In this document: positions 33,663 through 43,283 of the stretch, piece by piece
How the letters are laid out: each line of letters begins with the position of its first letter
How positions within the stretch are numbered: position 1 is the first letter of the stretch
Source of the DNA: DAOUET01 sp034430155
Lineage (GTDB): Bacteria > Chloroflexota > Anaerolineae > Anaerolineales > UBA4823
Assembly (NCBI GenBank): GCA_034430155.1
Contig: DAOUET010000010.1
Span: 1-64,000, forward strand
Reading direction: 5' to 3'
DNA length: 64,000 bases
Position numbers and translations under genes: made by a program
Notes under the pieces: model-generated
What the model saw: only the letters and a program-made list of their open reading frames with translations
What the model was told of the DNA's origin: nothing
Databases searched by the model: none

Positions 33663-36437
33663 ATGTTCTTGTTGAACTTCTCTCTGCGACGCCTCCTGCG
33701 CCATTGGCGCCTTAATCTGGTTGTCTTCTTTGGTTTGTGCCTGGCTTCTGCCCTGCTGGCAGGGCTTCCCTCCTACGCCATGGCGACGGCAGCTCGCAGT
33801 TTGAACCAGGCCCTGGTGGAGGCGCCCGCTCCTGAACGTAACCTCCAAATCAAAGGGCCAGGTTTCGCCCTCACGGTCGGATTATTTGGCTATATTAAAG
33901 ACAACCTGGGTGATCTGGTGATCAGCCGCATGGAAGTAAACAACCTCGAATTGACGGCTGCCGACCAGGACTGGATAATCCCGACCGACGACAGCGCAAG
34001 ATTAAAACCTCAACGACTTACTCTCTGGTCATTCGACAAACTCTCTCAGTACACCCGGCTGGTAGCTGGAGATTGGCCGGTCTACACTGAACCCAGAACC
34101 CAGCGCGAAGCCCTGGCGCCTCCCATCCTCCAGGCCGTGATCGCCAAAGATACGGTCGAACAGACCGGTTTGAAAATCGGCGACGAGGTTTTTGACAGCC
34201 AAAGGGCCAGCTTCATCATCACCGGAATCATCGAACGAGTTGACCCCATGAATGATGTTTGGTGGGGGGATGAATCCGCTTTTAAACTCGGAATTCAGCC
34301 TGGCTTAAACGAAGATACCCTGATCTTACCGCTGCTGGTCAACCCGCGCTCAATGACCCAGTATTTCTCAAAGCAAAATGTCCGCTGGCGCTTGGTGCTC
34401 GACCACCAAAAAATCACTGCCGAAAACGCTCAATTGATTGAAGAGGGACTGCTCAACCTCAAAACCCGTATTGAGGCCGAACGGGCTGTGATGGAAACTG
34501 GGTTGATCAACCTGCTGCTCAAGTATCGTTCGGACCTTTCTACAGCTCGCATGGCTTTATTTTTATTGAGCACCCAGGCTTTCATCTTCGTCCTCTACAC
34601 CTTAGGGTTAATCGCATCCTTGATCTTAGATCGCTCGCAAAGCGAGATGGCGGCTCTTGCCGGGCGTGGAGCTAGCGGTATCCGCATCACTTTCAGCTTG
34701 GCTTTAGAAGGGTTGCCAATGGCCCTTATCGCCGGAGGAGTGTTAGGTCCCTTACTAGCGCATGCTGCTCTGCTGGTGTGGGGCAGGTTATCAGGAGACA
34801 ACCTTCCGGTCTCAATGCCTCCCGAGTCTGAGGTCCTCTCGCTAGTCGGCGCGGCCTTCGGTTGGCTGGCGATCGTCCTGCCCACCTATCCCGCTACCAA
34901 GCGCAACCTCCTGGACTGGCAACGGCGTCAGGCTCGTCCGGAACAGGCAACCAGCTGGCAAAGGCTTAATCTCGATCTCTTCCTGTTGGTTATGGGAGCG
35001 ATTCTTTACTGGCAACTCAGCACATCCGGCTCATTGCTATTAAGCAGGTTAGAAGGCCTCAACCTGGCTGACCCGATGCTCTTGTTAGGACCATCCATTT
35101 TATTGGTCGCTCTGGCGATGCTCTTCCTGCGCGCTTTTCCCTACTTGCTGCGGGCCCTCGCCTGGCTGGCTCATTCTGTTCGCGGCCTGGTTCTCCCAAT
35201 GGGTCTGGCGCGACTGGCACGAGACCCGGTCCGCCCCAGCCGCATCATCTTGTTGATCAGCCTGGCAGCCGCACTGACATTATTCGCTAAATCATTCAGC
35301 GATTCCATGGACCGCAATCAGTGGGAGATCGCCCACTATCAAGCAGGCGCCGACCTGCGTTTAGCCGTCCAGGGGAATATGCTGCCAGAACTAGAAAGTG
35401 AACCGGGCATTCTAGCTTCTTCGAAAGTTCTCCGCGGAGTTTTGCAGCGATCTGATGGGCGCGGTATCAATTTCGTTGCGCTAGATCCGCTCACCTTTCC
35501 GTCAGTTGCACGCTATCCCCCTGGCATGACAAACCTTACAATAGAAGCTATCACCCAGGCAGTGCGCTGGGATGGCCCTACCCCCACCACTGATCTCCAG
35601 GTACCTGATAGTGAATCTCAAGGAGAGTTCAGCGCTAACCCCTACACTCAGGAAGTTGTAAATAAATCCTACATACCCGCGGTTTTTTCACTTTCAGCCC
35701 TGTCTTCCGGAATGAAAATCGGCGATACCCTTAGCCTAAAATTAAACGGATCACCAGTCATGCTGGAAGTACGCGGTATCATTTTAGACTTTCCAACTAT
35801 GCTTGGCCCATACGTCGTCCTGGATCAGGCCGGTCTAAACTCCCAGGTCGAGCTGGATTCCTCCCGCCTCAAGCAGAATTGGGAAACTTGGCTAAGCCTC
35901 GATCCAGGCGAATATGCTCGTATGGTCGTTGAACCCTCAATTTCTGAGAACATTCTTGCAGATGCTAGGCGGGACCTAGGGGTCCTTCAACGTGACGCCC
36001 TCGCTCAAGGCGCCATACGCGCTTTTGGGTTAAATGCTATTATTTTGGCTGTTCTGAGTATCGCCGGATTCCTACTGGTTAGTTACTTCACTGCTAGGCA
36101 GCGCTCTTACGAATTCGGCGTATTACGGGCTGCTGGTGTCACTGCCATTCAGCTGCTTAAATTGACTGCTGGTGAAGGCCTTCTAATAATGGTTATCGGG
36201 CTTTCCTCTGGGGTTGGTTTAGGATATGTCCTTGCACTGATGATGCAACCTTACCTGAGCCGGGCTCTGGCTACAAACCTGCCTGGCATTGCCCTCCAAC
36301 GGGTTTGGTTGAACTGGCCATCCATCGCCTTGCTCTACCTTATCCTAGCCTTTTTCTACGCTTTGGCTATTGGGCTGCTATTATTTGCCTTGATGCGCGT
36401 TGGAGTTCATCGCACCCTGCGTACTGGAGATGAATAA
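33663..36437 (+). CDS. Giant FtsX/MacB-type ABC transporter permease 2
   Basis: This is a second large permease of the same type (924 aa): an N-terminal TM helix (about 15-38), a periplasmic-type domain, a central TM group (about 290-520), a second soluble domain and C-terminal TM helices with the ARQRSYEFGVLRAAGVTA loop. It resembles the upstream permease in layout and in short motifs (RRLLRHWR, ASLILDRSQSEMAALAGRGAS compared with the partner's GEFSTLSSRGAS), so the two probably arose by duplication and form a heterodimer. It is separated by six bases from permease 1 and three bases from the ATPase. Confidence 0.85.
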   Translation: MFLLNFSLRRLLRHWRLNLVVFFGLCLASALLAGLPSYAMATAARSLNQALVEAPAPERNLQIKGPGFALTVGLFGYIKDNLGDLVISRMEVNNLELTAADQDWIIPTDDSARLKPQRLTLWSFDKLSQYTRLVAGDWPVYTEPRTQREALAPPILQAVIAKDTVEQTGLKIGDEVFDSQRASFIITGIIERVDPMNDVWWGDESAFKLGIQPGLNEDTLILPLLVNPRSMTQYFSKQNVRWRLVLDHQKITAENAQLIEEGLLNLKTRIEAERAVMETGLINLLLKYRSDLSTARMALFLLSTQAFIFVLYTLGLIASLILDRSQSEMAALAGRGASGIRITFSLALEGLPMALIAGGVLGPLLAHAALLVWGRLSGDNLPVSMPPESEVLSLVGAAFGWLAIVLPTYPATKRNLLDWQRRQARPEQATSWQRLNLDLFLLVMGAILYWQLSTSGSLLLSRLEGLNLADPMLLLGPSILLVALAMLFLRAFPYLLRALAWLAHSVRGLVLPMGLARLARDPVRPSRIILLISLAAALTLFAKSFSDSMDRNQWEIAHYQAGADLRLAVQGNMLPELESEPGILASSKVLRGVLQRSDGRGINFVALDPLTFPSVARYPPGMTNLTIEAITQAVRWDGPTPTTDLQVPDSESQGEFSANPYTQEVVNKSYIPAVFSLSALSSGMKIGDTLSLKLNGSPVMLEVRGIILDFPTMLGPYVVLDQAGLNSQVELDSSRLKQNWETWLSLDPGEYARMVVEPSISENILADARRDLGVLQRDALAQGAIRAFGLNAIILAVLSIAGFLLVSYFTARQRSYEFGVLRAAGVTAIQLLKLTAGEGLLIMVIGLSSGVGLGYVLALMMQPYLSRALATNLPGIALQRVWLNWPSIALLYLILAFFYALAIGLLLFALMRVGVHRTLRTGDE

Positions 36438-36440
36438 GCT

Positions 36441-38108
36441 ATGACCCCGCCTTCACCTTTCGTCATGTGTGACAATTTGGTCAAGATTTACAAAGTCGTC
36501 GATCTGGAAGTTGTTGCCCTGCAAGGTCTGGATCTGGAAGTAGCGCCTGGTGAGATGATTGCCCTGGTAGGACCTTCTGGAGCAGGCAAGTCGACCCTGC
36601 TCAACGTAATCGGAGGCCTGGATATACCCAGCGCGGGCAGCGTCCAGGTGGCTGGTTGGGACTTGCTGCAGATGAAACCACGCGATCGCATTCGCTATAA
36701 GCAAAAAGTGGTAGGATTTGCTTGGCAGCAGCCATCGCGCAATTTATTACCATACCTCAATACTCGTGAAAACGTCGAGTTACCAATGATGTTAAGCAAA
36801 GTGCCTGGCAACCAGAAGAAGAAACGAGCGATGAACTTGCTTGATGTGGTTGGCTTGGCTGATCGGGCTAATTTCAGGCCCGACCAGCTATCGGGAGGCC
36901 AACAACAACGTGCTGCATTGGCCGTAGCTCTGGCTAATAATCCCCCACTTTTCTTAGGTGATGAGCTGACCGGACAGATCGATTCTCACTCCGCCAGCCA
37001 GGTCTATCAGGCTTTACGGCAAATCAATGAAGCCTTCAATACCACCATCATCCTGGTGACCCATGATGCTTTGGTATCCAGCCTAGTAGATCGGGTGGTA
37101 GCTATTCGGGATGGTCGCACCAGCACCGAAATCCGTCGTAAGCGGGATAAGAGCAGCGGAGATATCCATGAGGAGGAATGGATAATTCTCGACCAGGTGG
37201 GGCGCTTGCAGCTACCCAAACCCTACATTGAAAAGCTTAGCATGCAAGATCGCGTTAAAGTACGTCTGGAGCAGGACCATGTTCAAATCTGGCCACAAAG
37301 TAAAGTTCGCGACTTTATCCGTTTGGGCGCACCTGAGATCACCAAGTTCTCCTACCGTGGTAAGAAGATCGCCCCATCTGACGGAGCAGCTGTTACCATA
37401 GGGGACTTATGGCGCACTTTTAAATTAGGATCTGAGCAGATTCACGCTGTCCGAGACATAAGTTTAAACATCCCCTCCGGTAAAATGGTGTTGATTAAAG
37501 GACGTTCAGGTTCTGGAAAAACCACACTGCTTAACCTGATCGCTGGTCTGGATGAGCCCACAAAGGGAAGTATTAAGATCACAGGTCGATCTATAGCCAA
37601 GCTTACTCCTGCCGACAAGGTAGCGCTGCACCGCCGTGAAATCGGTTTTATCTACCAAACCTTCGGTTTGCTTCCCTTTCTTTCGGTTAAAGAAAATGTG
37701 GAAATTCCCCTGCGCCTGATTCACGCCTCTCGCAACCATCGCAATACCCGGGTGACCGAGGTGCTTGCGCTGGTAGGCCTCTCGAAACGTGCTAAGCATC
37801 GCACTTATGAGCTCTCTGGAGGCGAACAGCAGCGGGTCGCCATTGCTCGCGCCCTGGTTAATCGCCCCTCTTTGATCCTGGCGGATGAACCAACCGGGCA
37901 GCTGGATAGCGCCACCGGCGCCTCAATCATACAGTTGCTCAGAGACATTGTCACATACACCGGCGTTACCGTCATTGTCGCCAGTCACGACGCCAATGTC
38001 GCCAAAGTCGCTGACGTGGTATATGAATTGAAAGATGGTCAATTGAGAACAAATAACCAGCCACCTCTGCAGCCTGACTTTGCTGGAAACGTAATGGTCA
38101 ATTCCTGA
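36441..38108 (+). CDS. Tandem ABC ATPase (two LolD/MacB-type nucleotide-binding domains)
   Basis: There are two complete ABC ATPase domains in one chain. NBD1 (about 10-235) has Walker A GPSGAGKST, signature LSGGQQQR and Walker B ending FLGDELTG, where the usual Pro after Glu is Leu. NBD2 (about 325-540) has GRSGSGKTT, LSGGEQQR and ADEPTGQLD. A ~90-residue linker separates them. The fused pair suits a heterodimeric permease such as the two upstream proteins. Both NBDs belong to the lipoprotein/MacB group, not the oligopeptide (OppD/F) group. The gene follows permease 2 after three bases, and a DppB-like gene begins 15 bases later. Confidence 0.9.
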   Translation: MTPPSPFVMCDNLVKIYKVVDLEVVALQGLDLEVAPGEMIALVGPSGAGKSTLLNVIGGLDIPSAGSVQVAGWDLLQMKPRDRIRYKQKVVGFAWQQPSRNLLPYLNTRENVELPMMLSKVPGNQKKKRAMNLLDVVGLADRANFRPDQLSGGQQQRAALAVALANNPPLFLGDELTGQIDSHSASQVYQALRQINEAFNTTIILVTHDALVSSLVDRVVAIRDGRTSTEIRRKRDKSSGDIHEEEWIILDQVGRLQLPKPYIEKLSMQDRVKVRLEQDHVQIWPQSKVRDFIRLGAPEITKFSYRGKKIAPSDGAAVTIGDLWRTFKLGSEQIHAVRDISLNIPSGKMVLIKGRSGSGKTTLLNLIAGLDEPTKGSIKITGRSIAKLTPADKVALHRREIGFIYQTFGLLPFLSVKENVEIPLRLIHASRNHRNTRVTEVLALVGLSKRAKHRTYELSGGEQQRVAIARALVNRPSLILADEPTGQLDSATGASIIQLLRDIVTYTGVTVIVASHDANVAKVADVVYELKDGQLRTNNQPPLQPDFAGNVMVNS

Positions 38109-38123
38109 GAAGGAGATTGTATA

Positions 38124-39107
38124 ATGATTCGGTTTATCGCTCGGCGTATCATCATCATCCCCTTTGCTCTATTGATCGTGAACTTCTTGGGGTTTACCTA
38201 CGCCCATTACGCCCGGCCTTTACGGGCTGCCCGTACCCCTTACGTGCGTGCCGAGGAAGCCGGCCCGCTGTTGCCTGCTTACCTGGACTATCTCGAAACA
38301 GTCACCAATCTCGATTTTGGCCTAGAGTTGAATCTACCCGGTTCACGCAGTGGTCCGAGCGCAATGGGAGAAACGTTGCTCAATGCCACCAAGGCCAGCC
38401 TGGGGTTGATATCAATCGCTCTGGTTTTAAGCGTCATCAGCGGGTTATTCTTGGGCTTGAGGGCTGTTCATAACGAACCACCGGGGGTGTCCCGATGGTT
38501 GACCCTGGTATCCACCGTTGGACTTGCCATGCCCAGTTTCTATATCGGCAGTCTTTTTATCATGTTATCGGTATTCTATGTCTTATCGCGTGGGCCTGGC
38601 ACTAGTATGCCTCTTCCTTTGGATGGTTTCGGCTGGGATGCCCATCTGGTCTTTCCCACCTTGGCGCTAATGGCACGACCCACCGTACAAGTTGCCCAGG
38701 TTACCGCCGGGCTTCTATCTACCGAGCTCGGGAAACAATATATCACAGCAGCCCGCAGCCTGGGCCATACCTGGCGCTCAATTCGCGACAAGCATGCCAT
38801 GCGTAACATAATCGCGCCAATTGTGTTGACCATCGCCAGCATGTTACGTTTACTGGTCGGCGAGCTTATTCTGATTGAGTGGCTCTTCCGTTGGCCTGGT
38901 TTGGGGCGCTTGTTGGCCTGGACTCTGGTTCCTGCCCAGCTGACCAGTTCGAGCGGCTCCCCCTTGTTCCTCAACCCACCTGTTATGGCTGCGGTGCTCA
39001 CCTTGATCGCAGCGCTCTTCTTGATGAGCGACTTTATCTCCGCTATTCTGGTACGCCTTTTCGATCCTCGCCTGCGCAGGCCCGAGAGTGAGTCTTACAA
39101 TGCCTGA
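38124..39107 (+). CDS. DppB/OppB-like ABC transporter permease
   Basis: This is a binding-protein-dependent transport permease of the peptide/nickel group. An N-terminal TM helix (about 10-28), a short extracytoplasmic loop, then five TM helices are visible. The cytoplasmic EAA-loop reads AARSLGHTWRSIRDKHAMRN, close to consensus and able to dock on an ATPase. The ribosome site AGAAGGAG precedes the ATG. No OppD/F-type ATPase and no solute-binding protein gene lie nearby, which is odd for this family. It overlaps the next gene, a DppC-like fusion, by eight bases. Confidence 0.88.
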   Translation: MIRFIARRIIIIPFALLIVNFLGFTYAHYARPLRAARTPYVRAEEAGPLLPAYLDYLETVTNLDFGLELNLPGSRSGPSAMGETLLNATKASLGLISIALVLSVISGLFLGLRAVHNEPPGVSRWLTLVSTVGLAMPSFYIGSLFIMLSVFYVLSRGPGTSMPLPLDGFGWDAHLVFPTLALMARPTVQVAQVTAGLLSTELGKQYITAARSLGHTWRSIRDKHAMRNIIAPIVLTIASMLRLLVGELILIEWLFRWPGLGRLLAWTLVPAQLTSSSGSPLFLNPPVMAAVLTLIAALFLMSDFISAILVRLFDPRLRRPESESYNA

Positions 39108-42100
39108 AAGCATCGAACAGATCCTTCACAGCGCCAGAGCGGCAATCTCCGAAGGAAATCGCTCCCAAGCCCGCGCCTTGCTCGCTGCTTTAGTCAGAAA
39201 CCAGCCACAAAACAAAGAGGCTTGGATGCTGCTTTCCGAGGTGGTCCAGAAAAGGGATCAGGTTATCTATTGCCTGGAACGTGCGTTGAGAATCGATCCG
39301 AAAGAACCCACCGTTCGAAGATCTCTGGAATTGTTGCGATCTGAAGGCCTTTCCAGGATCGCAGCGCCCGGACGACCAAAGAAACCGGCTGAATCCAGAA
39401 GACCCGCGGCTCCCGAGACTTTTAGAAAGCCGGGCGGAATTGAAGGACCGCAGTTGGAAGCCAAGCAATTCAGACTGCAAAAGGTCCTATCAGAACCCAT
39501 CCACAAACTCGCCAAAGTCACCTCCCGTATATCCATACAACCGCAAGCTTCCCGTAAACCCCGCTCTACACCTATAACCCCTCCCCGTTCTCGGGCGACT
39601 CGCCCACGCCTTGGCGACCTCGCTCAGGAACCTGAATTGGAGAGACTTCAACCACGTAAACGCTTTAACTGGCCTCTGGTCCTGGGTGGGATTATCCTTT
39701 TGGTGATTGCATTTCTGGCTGCTTATGGTCCTTCCCTGGCGCCTCGCGATCCTTTAGAGGAAAACACCATCATCAAGATTAGTGAAAAGTGGGAAGTTCC
39801 CCCCTTCTCCCCGCTTACTCCGGGCTTTCCACTAGGTTCGGACCAGTTTGGTCGCGACATTTTCAGCCGGCTTTTATGGGCAGTACGACCTACCATGATC
39901 ATGGTGCTCATTGTGGCAGCTGTACGCCTGGTCATTGGGGTCGTCATTGGGCTAATGTCAGGCTGGTCTAGCGGGCGAATAGCTGGCAGCCTGGACACAG
40001 CCATCGGGGGTGCCCTATCCGTACCAGTTTTACTGGTCGCTTTAGGGGCAATTGCCATTGTCGGCGTAGAATTGGGCATCTGGGCCTTCATCATCGGCCT
40101 CTCTATCACTGGATGGGTGGAAACCGCCCAGCAGGTGCGTGAGCAAACCCGCATTGTTAAAGGTCAGGTATATATCGAAGCTGCTCACGCCCTGGGCGCC
40201 TCTAACCGGCAAATCCTTATTGGTCACGTGCTCAAACAAATCTTCCCCATGACCGTGATGCTCTTCGCCTTCGAGATGAGCAGTACCTTAATGACTGCCG
40301 CCGGTTTAGGTTTCTTGGGCTACTACATTGGCGGAGACGTCTGGGTGGAAGTGGGTGATTTTGTCTCCCGCCGTATCAGCGGTACACCTGAACTTGGACA
40401 AATGTTGGCAACCTCCTGGTCCATCCTCACCAAACCTTGGGGGATGGTAGCCGTTGGTACCACTATATTTATGACCGTCTTGGGGTTTAACCTGGTTGGT
40501 GAAGGGTACCGCCAGAGCCTCAATTTGCTGTCTGTACGCCGGCGCGGAGTCGTGACGCAGATCAGTCAGCGTCTGGGCTTCTGGTTGGACCAAAACCTAT
40601 GGTATCCACTCTCCATATTCTTGGGTAGAAAGGCCACGCGGGTTGCTTTAGCAGGGGTAATGATCCTGCTGGTGGGGGTCGGTGCAGGACGCCTGTTCTG
40701 GCCACAAATTCAGCCAATCCTGGGAGCTGTCTTAACCCCGGAAACGGAGATCCCCGGAGATGCCGGTTTGGGTACAGTACCTGCAAATGACCTGCCCAAT
40801 ACTCAAACGCCACAGTCCGCCAATACCCTGGCAACCATTGTCTATACCCCAGAATTCTCCTGGGAATTTGAAGACCCCTCCGGTTTTTCCGGCGGTCCGG
40901 TCATGTCAAAGAACGGCGATGTCCTTTATATAGCTGCCAATGACGGCAGTCTTTATGCCCTCCACATGGATGGGGAAATCCTATGGCAGAGCCAGCTGGC
41001 TGCCGGCGGGGTCGGGTATCCAGCTATGGATACGGCTGGAAATATCTACGTATGCGATAGTGATGCGGGTGTAACTGCCCTGACCCCCCAAGGGGAAATC
41101 CTGTGGTATTTCCAATCCCAGGTTGCCAGCCGCTCCGTCGCAGGACCAGTTGTGGGACCCAGTGGTGCGATCTACTATACCATTACCAATGGTAGTTTCG
41201 GGTACGTCCAGGCTGTCTCACCCCAAGGGCAAAACCTGTGGGCCACCCAGGCAAACACACCAGGCTTCTTCCAAGCACCCGTTGTAAGTCCAGATAAGCG
41301 CTATGTGTTCCTGAAAGAAGATATCTTTGATGCTCAAACAGGAGAGCTAGTCAAACTGCAAACCGATTTACATGTCTTACGTTATTTCAGCGGGCAAGAC
41401 GGCCAATTATACTTACTATCCGGAAATACCATCCTTCAGTGGCGGCCAAACGGCGATTCGGTGGAAATTACTGATATGGCAGAGTGGGATTCATCTGGTA
41501 TTAGTTCCCAGAATGCCCCTTCAGAAGTGGGAGTCACTGCCAAAGGCATATCCTGGATGCTATATACCTCGGAAGGCGGGGATACCACATTATACTGGGT
41601 GTCCCTAGATGATAAATACCTTGGTTCCTCTCGCTATAAAGTCACCCGTGGCCAGGTTATCGCCAGGCAGGACGATTACACCACCTTCATCTGCGGTGGT
41701 GGTCCTATGGATAATTACGATTATGCTGAATGCGGCGCGCTTAGCCCTCAGACTCAGGACCCTCTCTGGAGATTGCCCCTGGGAGACCACGGTCTCGTCC
41801 AGGGTGGTGTCTGGCGGGATAACCACCTCATTGTTTCCACTTCCCAGGGCAAATTAATTTCAATCTTCGTAAATCAAAGTCAATCTCAGGCAAACGCTCC
41901 AACAGCCGCGCCCGCCACGCGGGTCACCAAGCCAGATAATCCCGGGGTGGTATGGTCGTACCAATTCCCTGAATCGGTTGGAAAAGTTCCGACCATTACA
42001 AAAGACGGTACAGTCTATGCCCTTGGCTTGAGTGAAACCCTGTACACCCTGAATCCCAATGGCACTTTGCAAGATACTCTGACGCTCGATCCAAAGCCCT

Positions 42101-43104
42101 TTGTGCTTGAAGATCCTTGGGGCACTCGCAGGATCGTTATCATGCCCTCTGTCTTGCCCGACGGCACAATGCTAGTCGTTTCAGAGGAGCAGGCGGTTTA
42201 TGCCCTCGACCCAAATGGAGCGCTTCTCTGGCAGACTCCCTTGGAGGATGAGCCCTATTCCATTCCGATCGTGTACGGTAATGAACTGATCATCATTGAC
42301 AAGCACTCTCGCCTGTACGCCTTTGACTCACACGGTTTGCGCTGGCAATTTAGATCTCAGGCTGCACCAAATACTGCCTCGAATCCCACTATCGGGCCTG
42401 ATTCCGTGATCTATTACACGGTTACCAACTACAGCAAAGGTTTTATTCAAGCGGTATCACCGGACGGCCGGCCATTATGGACAACCCAGACACACACAGA
42501 TTCGTTCTATGACAGCCTGAACCTCAGCCCCGATGGGAACTTGCTTTTTCTCAAGGGGGATGTCTTCAATACCCAGACTGGTGAATTGTTGGATTTCAAT
42601 GTCCCGGTGCCAGTGGATGAATACATTACGGGCCAGGATGGCCATACCTATTTGAGGTCCGGGAACGTCGTCAGCGAATGGCGTTTTGGTCCAGATGGCT
42701 TTGAGATCCTGCAAACCGCTAATTGGGATTATCAAAATGCTGTAAATTCTCTGCCAGTCTCCACTATAATCGACCAGAACTCGGTCATCTGGTTAAATTA
42801 CCGGGAACAAATTGTCTGGCTGTCGCTTGACGGAAGCTACCTGGGATCTTTCACCTTTCATGACCGGAATGTGGTCATGGATTACTATGACCTAGCCAAC
42901 ACTCACTATCTTGAATGTCAAATCTTCCGAGCCGACAAAGTTCTGGAATGCAACACTTATGACCCCGGAGAAAGCGAGCCCATCAGGAAAGTTACCATTA
43001 GAGACCTGCCGTCCTTCGATTTCAGCTTCCTAGAAGCTGACGGATTCGCTTATTTTGTTTCCGATGATCATTCCCTTTACAAGCTTTACTTGGGCGAACC
43101 GTAA
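39100..43104 (+). CDS. DppC-like permease fused to N-terminal TPR-like region and C-terminal PQQ-type beta-propeller
   Basis: The protein has 1334 residues. Residues 1-85 form a TPR-like helical repeat. Residues 85-185 are basic and Pro/Arg-rich. Residues 190-470 are a DppC-type permease (LGSDQFGRDIFSRL motif, EAA-loop EAAHALGASNRQILIGHVLK). An additional TM helix at about 514-531 would carry the chain to the outside, and residues 590-1334 are PQQ/quinoprotein-like propeller repeats (for example DGSLYALHMDGEILW). The propeller is internally duplicated: two blocks of about 380 residues both contain YVQAVSP/FIQAVSP, LWxTQ, FLKxDxF, TGEL and SGQDG/TGQDG in order. The ATG overlaps the upstream stop. 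I know of no described transporter with this layout. The propeller may capture the substrate or read the envelope. Confidence 0.85.
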   Translation: MPESIEQILHSARAAISEGNRSQARALLAALVRNQPQNKEAWMLLSEVVQKRDQVIYCLERALRIDPKEPTVRRSLELLRSEGLSRIAAPGRPKKPAESRRPAAPETFRKPGGIEGPQLEAKQFRLQKVLSEPIHKLAKVTSRISIQPQASRKPRSTPITPPRSRATRPRLGDLAQEPELERLQPRKRFNWPLVLGGIILLVIAFLAAYGPSLAPRDPLEENTIIKISEKWEVPPFSPLTPGFPLGSDQFGRDIFSRLLWAVRPTMIMVLIVAAVRLVIGVVIGLMSGWSSGRIAGSLDTAIGGALSVPVLLVALGAIAIVGVELGIWAFIIGLSITGWVETAQQVREQTRIVKGQVYIEAAHALGASNRQILIGHVLKQIFPMTVMLFAFEMSSTLMTAAGLGFLGYYIGGDVWVEVGDFVSRRISGTPELGQMLATSWSILTKPWGMVAVGTTIFMTVLGFNLVGEGYRQSLNLLSVRRRGVVTQISQRLGFWLDQNLWYPLSIFLGRKATRVALAGVMILLVGVGAGRLFWPQIQPILGAVLTPETEIPGDAGLGTVPANDLPNTQTPQSANTLATIVYTPEFSWEFEDPSGFSGGPVMSKNGDVLYIAANDGSLYALHMDGEILWQSQLAAGGVGYPAMDTAGNIYVCDSDAGVTALTPQGEILWYFQSQVASRSVAGPVVGPSGAIYYTITNGSFGYVQAVSPQGQNLWATQANTPGFFQAPVVSPDKRYVFLKEDIFDAQTGELVKLQTDLHVLRYFSGQDGQLYLLSGNTILQWRPNGDSVEITDMAEWDSSGISSQNAPSEVGVTAKGISWMLYTSEGGDTTLYWVSLDDKYLGSSRYKVTRGQVIARQDDYTTFICGGGPMDNYDYAECGALSPQTQDPLWRLPLGDHGLVQGGVWRDNHLIVSTSQGKLISIFVNQSQSQANAPTAAPATRVTKPDNPGVVWSYQFPESVGKVPTITKDGTVYALGLSETLYTLNPNGTLQDTLTLDPKPFVLEDPWGTRRIVIMPSVLPDGTMLVVSEEQAVYALDPNGALLWQTPLEDEPYSIPIVYGNELIIIDKHSRLYAFDSHGLRWQFRSQAAPNTASNPTIGPDSVIYYTVTNYSKGFIQAVSPDGRPLWTTQTHTDSFYDSLNLSPDGNLLFLKGDVFNTQTGELLDFNVPVPVDEYITGQDGHTYLRSGNVVSEWRFGPDGFEILQTANWDYQNAVNSLPVSTIIDQNSVIWLNYREQIVWLSLDGSYLGSFTFHDRNVVMDYYDLANTHYLECQIFRADKVLECNTYDPGESEPIRKVTIRDLPSFDFSFLEADGFAYFVSDDHSLYKLYLGEP

Positions 43105-43283
43105 ATCACCTATGGGGTCCACCTTTTTCAGGGCTTGTTTTTAGTGCGCCAGGTTTGGCTGCAATACTTTTCTCCGCTGATATCAGTCCGCTATTATAAT
43201 AACCTCGCGCGAGTCGCCCTGTGTATATCCTAATTCGGGCTCTATTTCCACCTGAATAATTATGAATCCTATTAGGTCACTCA

